A program made the translations under genes and the position numbers. A DNA stretch of 10,552 bases from an uncultured Lachnospiraceae bacterium (lineage in GTDB: Bacteria; Bacillota; Clostridia; Lachnospirales; Lachnospiraceae), in the NCBI GenBank assembly GCA_902782815.1, contig CACZOS010000407.1, positions 1 through 10,552 of the forward strand, read 5' to 3'. Shown here piece after piece: positions 7,188 through 10,552 of this stretch. Numbering within the stretch: the first letter of the stretch is position 1; the number at the start of each line of letters is the position of its first letter. The notes below the pieces were generated by a model. That model was not told where the DNA came from. It worked only from the letters and a program-made list of their open reading frames with translations, and did not search any database.

Positions 7188-7260
7188 GGGACATTGGCGC
7201 AGTTGGGAGCGCGTTTGACTGGCAGTCAAAAGGCCACGGGTTCGAGTCCCGTATGTTCCA
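7188..7260 (+). tRNA. tRNA-Ala, anticodon GGC
   Basis: A complete 73-nucleotide cloverleaf can be drawn. The acceptor stem is GGGACAT (7188-7194) with ATGTTCC (7253-7259). The D stem is GCGC/GCGC around loop AGTTGGGA. The anticodon stem TTTGA/TCAAA carries loop CTGGCAG, with anticodon GGC at 7221-7223. The variable region is five bases, and the T arm is ACGGG-TTCGAGT-CCCGT. The acceptor stem carries the G3:U70 wobble pair, the main identity element for alanyl-tRNA synthetase, which agrees with the anticodon (reads GCC). The discriminator base is A at 7260. The bases after it are TCT, so the 3' CCA is not encoded and must be added by the CCA-adding enzyme. Confidence 0.96.
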
Positions 7261-7267
7261 TCTTTTA

Positions 7268-7306
7268 CCGGAGAGACTTGATCCAGGTTTCTCCGGCTTT
7301 TTCTTT
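7268..7306 (+). terminator. Rho-independent terminator of tRNA-Ala
   Basis: A 9-bp stem with one G-U pair (CCGGAGAGA at 7268-7276 with TTTCTCCGG at 7288-7296) is followed by CTTTTTCTTT. It begins eight bases after the tRNA. Confidence 0.85.
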
Positions 7307-7326
7307 ATTTATGCGCAGTTTTGTAT

Positions 7327-7332
7327 TATAAT
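7327..7332 (+). promoter_or_regulatory. Possible -10 box of the flavin reductase-like gene
   Basis: A perfect TATAAT lies 52 bases upstream of the ATG at 7385. The hexamer 17 bases upstream is only TTTATT and overlaps the T-rich tail of the tRNA terminator, so the promoter is weak or needs an activator. Read-through from the tRNA unit is the alternative. Confidence 0.4.
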
Positions 7333-7384
7333 GTTTTCAGGATTTTGTTTTATCATATTTTTATGGAAGGGAAGGAAGCTGATT

Positions 7385-7936
7385 ATGAAGAAAAAGATTT
7401 TGGTTATCACCGGAAGCCCGAGAAAAAAAGGAAATTCCAACAAACTGGTTACCGCATTTATCGGCGGCGCTGTGGCTGCGGGCCATGATGTTGAGGTATT
7501 TGACGGAGCATCCGCCGATATGGATGGCTGTCACGGGGATAAGAGTTGTTCCCAGAGAGGCTTCTGCGGCCTTAAGGATGACGGGGTCAGGATGAATGAG
7601 CTTATGCGCCAGGCAGATGTACTTGTGCTGGCCTCCCCGGTCTATTGGATGGGCTTTACTTCCCATATTAAAAAAGTGATGGACCGTTTTTATCAGTTCA
7701 GTTTCCCCAAGGGAAGAGAAACCATCCATATCACGGATACTTATCTGATCGCCACCGCGGCTTCCCCGGACAGGGGAGTGTTTGATCCTCTGGTGAGCGG
7801 ATTTGAATTAATGAACACTCTGCTTGGTTTCCAGGCAAAGGGGATGCTTTTATGCCCGGGTCTGGACGGACCGGACGCGGTGAAAGATCACAGGGAATAC
7901 CTGGAGCAGGCGGTAAAGATGGGTGCCGGTGTGTAA
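7385..7936 (+). CDS. Flavodoxin-fold NAD(P)H-dependent FMN reductase / oxidoreductase
   Basis: This 183-residue cytoplasmic protein of the flavodoxin-like NADPH-dependent FMN reductase group probably transfers electrons from NAD(P)H through bound FMN to an unknown acceptor such as a quinone or iron-sulfur partner. The phosphate-binding loop is GSPRKKGNSNKL (residues 10-21). The FMN ring region SPVYWMGFTSHIKKVMDR (84-101) is characteristic, as is the cysteine-containing segment with C49, C55 and C61 before KDDGVRMNELMRQADVL. Several family members carry cysteines here, sometimes linked to an iron-sulfur cluster or redox chemistry. The ATG at 7385 is chosen because GGAAGGAAG lies at 7367-7375 and the protein then starts at the usual first beta strand KKKILVITGSP. 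An open frame extends upstream into the tRNA but has no signal for a start. The gene stands alone between two terminators. Confidence 0.9.
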   Translation: MKKKILVITGSPRKKGNSNKLVTAFIGGAVAAGHDVEVFDGASADMDGCHGDKSCSQRGFCGLKDDGVRMNELMRQADVLVLASPVYWMGFTSHIKKVMDRFYQFSFPKGRETIHITDTYLIATAASPDRGVFDPLVSGFELMNTLLGFQAKGMLLCPGLDGPDAVKDHREYLEQAVKMGAGV

Positions 7937-7970
7937 GGCTCCGGCCCCGAGATCATATTTTAAGACGGAA

Positions 7971-8002
7971 AAAGGCCGGACATCTATTGCTGTCCGGCCT
8001 TT
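7971..8002. terminator. Bidirectional terminator between convergent genes
   Basis: A 12-bp perfect stem, AAAGGCCGGACA (7971-7982) with TGTCCGGCCTTT (7991-8002), has an eight-base loop. On the minus strand the stem runs into TTTTTCC, a good tail for the metallo-hydrolase gene ending at 8042. On the plus strand the tail is TTTAATA and would end the reductase message. Confidence 0.85.
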
Positions 8003-8041
8003 AATACTATTCCATATTATCCTGTAATCTGCATGTCCGGT

Positions 8042-8680
8042 CTAATCCTGCATTTTGTTGATCACCTGAATGCCGGAATCCACTTTTTTGGCAAAGATTT
8101 CCGCATCCTCTTTGCTGCCTACGATGTCCCCGTAGTGTGTGGGAACCGCGATCTCCGGACGGATCAGGTTAATCAGTTTGGCAGCCTTTCCGGCGTCCAT
8201 GGTATAGGTGCCGCCCACCGGCACAAGAGCGATGTCACATTTCACTTCCTTGTTTTCCTTTGTGATATCCGTATCCCCTGCGATGTAGATCCGTTTTCCT
8301 TCAAGGATGACAAGGTAGCCAACCCATCCCGCGCTCCTGGGGTGGAAGGGTTTGAGGGTGTTATAAGCGGGCAGGGTTTCCAGATTCAGTCCTTCTATCT
8401 CATAAGTATTCCCGGGTTCCACAGCAACTATGCCGCCCACACAATCCGCCACCTCCCGGGCTTTATTTTCCATGTTTTTGGGAACCACGAGGATTGTATC
8501 CTTCCTGCAGACCTTCCGGATATCCTCCGGGGAAAAATGATCATAATGATCATGGGTGACCAGGATATATGAACTGTCATGGAACTCATCCTTCACATGG
8601 AAAGGGTCGATGTAAATGCTGCCGGAATCACATTTGATCCTTATGCTGCTGTGGGCGAGTACGTCGATTCTGTCTATCAT
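8042..8680 (-). CDS. Metallo-beta-lactamase-fold hydrolase (MBL superfamily)
   Basis: This 212-residue cytoplasmic protein has the metallo-beta-lactamase fold. The metal motif THDHYDH spans residues 42-48 (H43, H45, D47, H48), the GDTD bridge contains D136 and D138, and PTHYG contains H182. Together they give a likely two-metal site. The overall pattern, including IDPF near residue 25 and a short C-terminal region, resembles the small YycJ/UlaG/UPF0173-like MBL hydrolases. Its substrate, a phosphodiester, lactone or other ester, cannot be told. The ATG at 8680 is supported by AAGGAGAAGGATA just upstream. The gene is a single-gene unit with its own promoter and the shared terminator, convergent to the flavin reductase gene. 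The equivalent of the usual His in the fourth motif is not obvious. Confidence 0.9.
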   Translation of the reverse strand: MIDRIDVLAHSSIRIKCDSGSIYIDPFHVKDEFHDSSYILVTHDHYDHFSPEDIRKVCRKDTILVVPKNMENKAREVADCVGGIVAVEPGNTYEIEGLNLETLPAYNTLKPFHPRSAGWVGYLVILEGKRIYIAGDTDITKENKEVKCDIALVPVGGTYTMDAGKAAKLINLIRPEIAVPTHYGDIVGSKEDAEIFAKKVDSGIQVINKMQD

Positions 8681-8732
8681 TATCCTTCTCCTTTTAAGAC
8701 TTTGCTGATCTGTTTGTATGTCTCCTGATCAT

Positions 8733-8761
8733 ATTTTATTACAAAGGCTTTCCTCTAGCAA
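8733..8761 (-). promoter_or_regulatory. Predicted promoter of the MBL hydrolase gene
   Basis: On the minus strand TTGCTA (8756-8761), a 17-base spacer and TAAAAT (8733-8738) precede the ATG by about 53 bases. The -35 box is identical to that of the tRNA promoter. Confidence 0.6.
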
Positions 8762-8789
8762 GAGAAAAGACTGATCAGGTTCAGAAACC

Positions 8790-8818
8790 TTGACAAAATT
8801 CACTCCATAGGATAGACT
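8790..8818 (+). promoter_or_regulatory. Predicted promoter of the PTS IIB-like gene
   Basis: A perfect TTGACA (8790-8795), a 17-base spacer and TAGACT (8813-8818) lie about 85 bases upstream of the ATG. The leader (about 8825-8902) can form only a weak stem (TTCAC at 8833-8837 with GTGAA at 8855-8859). I do not recognise a riboswitch in it. Confidence 0.6.
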
Positions 8819-8902
8819 TTTCTTGTAGATATTTCACGAAAACCATGGGTGGCTGTGAAGGATTATTTTTGAAAGCCGCATAAATATTCGGGGAGGATTA
8901 TC

Positions 8903-9196
8903 ATGAAAAGTTGCAGAATACTATGTGTGTGCAGTGTCGGACTTATCACTTCCAATATGATCGCAGCAAGACTTAAAGAGATGCTCGCGGAAAAAGGATG
9001 GGACGCCGTAACGAGAGTCACGACACCTGACGAAGTTGCCTCGGAATTAAAGGAAGCTGACTATGACCTTATGGCATGTGTGACCCATGTTTACGGGGAC
9101 TACGGCATTCCCAAGATCAATGCCCTCGGCCTGCTGGCCAATACGGATGTGGATAAGGTTGTGGAGGACTGCATCAAAGCGCTCGAGGCAAAATAA
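8903..9196 (+). CDS. Stand-alone PTS IIB-like protein (galactitol GatB type)
   Basis: This 97-residue cytoplasmic protein has the fold and length of the galactitol/lactose-type IIB subunit of the phosphotransferase system, which carries a phosphate on a cysteine and passes it to the sugar. The N-terminal strand ILCVC leads to C10-SVGLITS, aligned with the family loop C-G-[ST]-G-[VI]-A-T-S. The C-terminal half has YGIPKINALGLLANTDVDKVVEDCI, matching the GatB pattern 'GIPvi.g.pfl.g....v...I'. No IIA, IIC or sugar enzyme is in the window, and the gene has its own promoter and terminator, so it is an orphan. It may serve a IIC elsewhere or act as a phosphorylated regulator. C8 beside the active C10 and the SV replacing the usual GS/GT are unusual. 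The ATG at 8903 has GGGGAGG seven bases upstream. Confidence 0.75.
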   Translation: MKSCRILCVCSVGLITSNMIAARLKEMLAEKGWDAVTRVTTPDEVASELKEADYDLMACVTHVYGDYGIPKINALGLLANTDVDKVVEDCIKALEAK

Positions 9197-9225
9197 AGTA
9201 TCCGGTTTATGATCGGGATAACTCC

Positions 9226-9263
9226 CCCCGGAGAGGAAGGATCATCTTTTCTCCGGGGTTTTT
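9226..9263 (+). terminator. Rho-independent terminator of the IIB-like gene
   Basis: A 9-bp stem of CCCCGGAGA (9226-9234) and TCTCCGGGG (9250-9258), extendable by two G-U pairs, is followed by TTTTT. Confidence 0.9.
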
Positions 9264-9297
9264 GCATGATAAGGCCGTAATATTTTTCCCGTAAATA

Positions 9298-9326
9298 TTG
9301 ATAGACCGGGATAAAAAGGTTATAAT
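9298..9326 (+). promoter_or_regulatory. Predicted promoter of eutL
   Basis: TTGATA (9298-9303), a 17-base spacer and a perfect TATAAT (9321-9326) form the strongest promoter in the window. Transcription would start near 9333, giving a leader of about 95 bases. Confidence 0.75.
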
Positions 9327-9381
9327 AAAACCATAAGACCGGCAAGAAAAAAGTCGGCCCCTCTTGCCTGCAGATAAGACC
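9301..9381 (+). repeat. Three copies of ATA(A)GACCG around the eutL promoter
   Basis: ATAGACCGGG begins at 9301, ATAAGACCGG at 9333 and ATAAGACCG at 9373, all in the same direction. The first overlaps the -35 box and spacer, the second lies at the expected transcription start, and the third is about 40 bases into the leader. They could be binding sites for a regulator. A short hairpin, GGCAAGA (9341-9347) with TCTTGCC (9362-9368), lies between copies two and three. Confidence 0.5.
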
Positions 9382-9428
9382 GTTTTACAGGGCTGACACC
9401 ACAATCCCATGAGAGAAGGAGGTTACTT

Positions 9429-10088
9429 ATGGCTTACCCAGGAAGACCTGTTGATCAGGTGATTACCAGCAAAAAGATTATCGCAAATATGAAGCAGGAG
9501 TTTCGGGAGATGTGCAATATTCCCGAGAATCATCAGAGTGTAGGCGTTATCACAACGGACCAGCCGGATATCCTGCGCTGCGCTGTGGATGATGCCACCA
9601 AGAAGACACGGGTTGAAGTGATCAGCTTCAGTCCTTATTACGGAGGCTCCGCAGTGAAGTGGAGTGCCAACAGCGGCTCCGCCTACGCACTGATCTCCGG
9701 AGAGAAGGTAGCTGATGTCAAGAGCGCCATGCAGAGTATTGAGGATTATGTGAGGAGATCCAGATTCCTTTTTGACCTTAAAGGTGACGGTTCCCTCAAA
9801 TATTTCGTCGGCCTTATCTCACCCGCCGGGAAGTATTTCCAGAAAGAGCTGGGCGTTACCGCCGGCGATGCTCTTGCCTATGTGGCAGGACCTCCGGTGG
9901 AGGCAATGTACTCCATTGATCAGGCACTCAAGGGCGGTGACGTAAAAGTGGCGCAGTTTATTGCTCCGCCGGATAACGACAACTGTGCAAAAGCGATTCT
10001 TGTGGGAAATGAATCCGCATGTAAAAATGCCCTGAACGCATTTGCCCAGGCCATGGATCAGTGTGGCAAGGATCCTCTGACCACCTGA
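9429..10088 (+). CDS. eutL: Ethanolamine-type microcompartment shell protein EutL
   Basis: This 219-residue BMC-T shell protein matches the EutL family in length and along its whole sequence. It is made of two tandem circularly permuted BMC domains (about 1-110 and 111-219) that assemble as a pseudohexameric trimer with a gated pore in the shell of the ethanolamine-degrading microcompartment. Recognised blocks are KIIANMKQEFREMCNIPENH (16-35), the DDATKKTRVEVI segment with YYGGS (54-74), GDALAYVAGPPVEAMYSID (146-164) and the C-terminal ILVGNESACKNALNAFAQAM (190-209). The last two closely parallel the EutL pattern 'Gd.maYl..pPlEa.ygiDaAlk' and 'Gsq.ACk.AcnAF..av'. The ATG at 9429 has AGGAGG six bases upstream (9417-9422). 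No other eut gene is nearby: the gene has its own promoter and is flanked by a PTS IIB-like gene and a dipeptidase gene. A EutL-like paralogue serving another microcompartment is possible. Confidence 0.92.
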   Translation: MAYPGRPVDQVITSKKIIANMKQEFREMCNIPENHQSVGVITTDQPDILRCAVDDATKKTRVEVISFSPYYGGSAVKWSANSGSAYALISGEKVADVKSAMQSIEDYVRRSRFLFDLKGDGSLKYFVGLISPAGKYFQKELGVTAGDALAYVAGPPVEAMYSIDQALKGGDVKVAQFIAPPDNDNCAKAILVGNESACKNALNAFAQAMDQCGKDPLTT

Positions 10089-10120
10089 GATAAACTATGG
10101 ATGAATCCTGATCAGAGATT

Positions 10121-10177
10121 AAAAAATTCGGTGTGCATTATTCCGGGATCCTCAGGATCCCGGTTTATGCGCACCGA
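10121..10177. terminator. Long two-stem hairpin downstream of eutL
   Basis: An inner perfect 9-bp stem, CCGGGATCC (10143-10151) with GGATCCCGG (10155-10163), has a TCA loop. It is capped on an outer 11-bp stem (10128-10138 with 10167-10177, one G-U pair) through a small TATT/TTT internal loop. On the plus strand only a mixed TTCTTC tail follows. On the minus strand a run of six T (A at 10121-10126) follows. It probably ends the eutL message and could act in both directions. Confidence 0.75.
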
Positions 10178-10192
10178 TTCTTCATGATACCA

Positions 10193-10198
10193 TATAAT
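10193..10198 (+). promoter_or_regulatory. Possible -10 box of the dipeptidase gene
   Basis: A perfect TATAAT lies about 50 bases upstream of the ATG at 10248 and just after the hairpin. The -35 region falls inside the hairpin arm and matches poorly. The palindrome AATGATCATT (10196-10205) overlaps the box. Confidence 0.4.
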
Positions 10199-10247
10199 GA
10201 TCATTTTATTTCGGGGAAACTAGTTAAGAAAGGATATTGACGGGATA

Positions 10248-10552
10248 ATGGTTGATTATAAGAAAGAAATGACGATGAACCCCTCCGGTTTTGTTCTGCT
10301 GGCGGATTATGTGCCGGGGATCGTACAGGAGATCCGTTATTACTCTACCTATAATTTTATCGGAGACCGGATCGACGGTTATGAAGAACCCTGCGCCATT
10401 GTTACCAAAGAGGCTGCCAGGGCTTTGAAATCGGTCAGCAACGAGCTTAATGTTCAGGGTTACCGGCTGAAGGTCTATGATGCCTACCGCCCGGTCAATG
10501 CGGTCAAACATTTTGTTCTGTGGGGGATCGAAGACCAGGATATCCGGATGAA
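10248..10552 (+). CDS. D-Ala-D-Ala dipeptidase, VanX/DdpX family (5' part, runs off right edge)
   Basis: The first 101 codons of a peptidase M15D (VanX/DdpX) family protein are visible. The family members are zinc enzymes that cleave the dipeptide D-alanyl-D-alanine, either as part of glycopeptide resistance (VanX) or for recycling of wall-derived dipeptide (DdpX). Recognised features are EIRYYSTYNFIGDRIDGY (residues 28-45) and KVYDAYRPVNAVKHF (75-89), whose Arg81 corresponds to the transition-state-binding Arg of VanX. The zinc-binding SxHxxGxAxD motif would lie beyond the edge, so activity cannot be judged. No signal peptide is seen, which fits a cytoplasmic enzyme. No vanR, vanS, vanH or ligase gene adjoins it, so a recycling role is more likely. 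The ATG at 10248 has AAAGGA about 14 bases upstream, rather far. A second in-frame ATG at 10269 is an alternative start. Confidence 0.88.
   Translation, partial: MVDYKKEMTMNPSGFVLLADYVPGIVQEIRYYSTYNFIGDRIDGYEEPCAIVTKEAARALKSVSNELNVQGYRLKVYDAYRPVNAVKHFVLWGIEDQDIRM

Noticed and set aside
7188..7306. tRNA-Ala as an integration site for a mobile element
   Set aside because: No integrase, no repeated tRNA 3' end elsewhere in the window and no phage or conjugation genes are visible. The genes downstream look like ordinary chromosomal genes.
7253..7384. In-frame upstream extension of the flavin reductase-like gene starting in the tRNA
   Set aside because: It would begin inside the tRNA acceptor stem and run through the tRNA terminator. 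The internal ATG at 7385 has a good ribosome binding site and matches the start of the fold.
8819..8902. Possible riboswitch in the leader of the PTS IIB-like gene
   Set aside because: Only a weak TTCAC/GTGAA stem forms, and I recognise no riboswitch core or terminator/antiterminator pair.

Overview
The window looks like chromosomal DNA of a Gram-positive anaerobe of class Clostridia, probably a Lachnospiraceae relative. This is inferred from strong AGGAGG-type ribosome binding sites, sigma-A-like promoters, an LTGC lipobox lipoprotein, a SpoIIE-type phosphatase joined to two-component-regulator propeller repeats, a EutL-type microcompartment shell protein and a VanX-like dipeptidase. The organism cannot be named from the sequence alone. 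I see no rRNA, CRISPR array, insertion sequence, phage gene or plasmid function. No gene-free stretch exceeds 300 bases.

Left part (1-7055, all minus strand). Read in the direction of transcription, this begins with a 1040-residue membrane protein. It has a signal peptide, about fourteen propeller repeats, a Y_Y_Y domain, one membrane helix and an intact SpoIIE/PP2C phosphatase domain. A cyclase-family metal hydrolase (COG1878 type) follows, with its own likely promoter in the 77-base gap. Then come an EamA/DMT transporter, an ECF-transporter S-component-like membrane protein that overlaps it by four bases, and a second EamA/DMT transporter. The run ends with a lipoprotein that leaves the window at the left edge. 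The simplest reading is a sensor with phosphatase output next to a small-molecule hydrolysis and transport module whose substrate is unknown.

Middle part (7056-8700). Back-to-back promoters separate the sensor from a tRNA-Ala(GGC) gene. The tRNA is followed by its own terminator and then by a flavodoxin-fold NAD(P)H/FMN reductase-like gene. A bidirectional terminator lies between that gene and a convergent metallo-beta-lactamase-fold hydrolase.

Right part (8750-10552, all plus strand). Three short independent units follow: a stand-alone galactitol-type PTS IIB-like protein, an orphan eutL shell-protein gene with a strong promoter and three copies of an ATA(A)GACCG element, and the 5' part of a D-Ala-D-Ala dipeptidase gene that runs off the right edge.

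The points most worth a second look are the orphan eutL unit with its repeated element, the cyclase/transporter module next to the large propeller-phosphatase sensor, the stand-alone IIB protein, and the odd start region of the cyclase gene. None of these proves a new system. They are the places where context is unusual.
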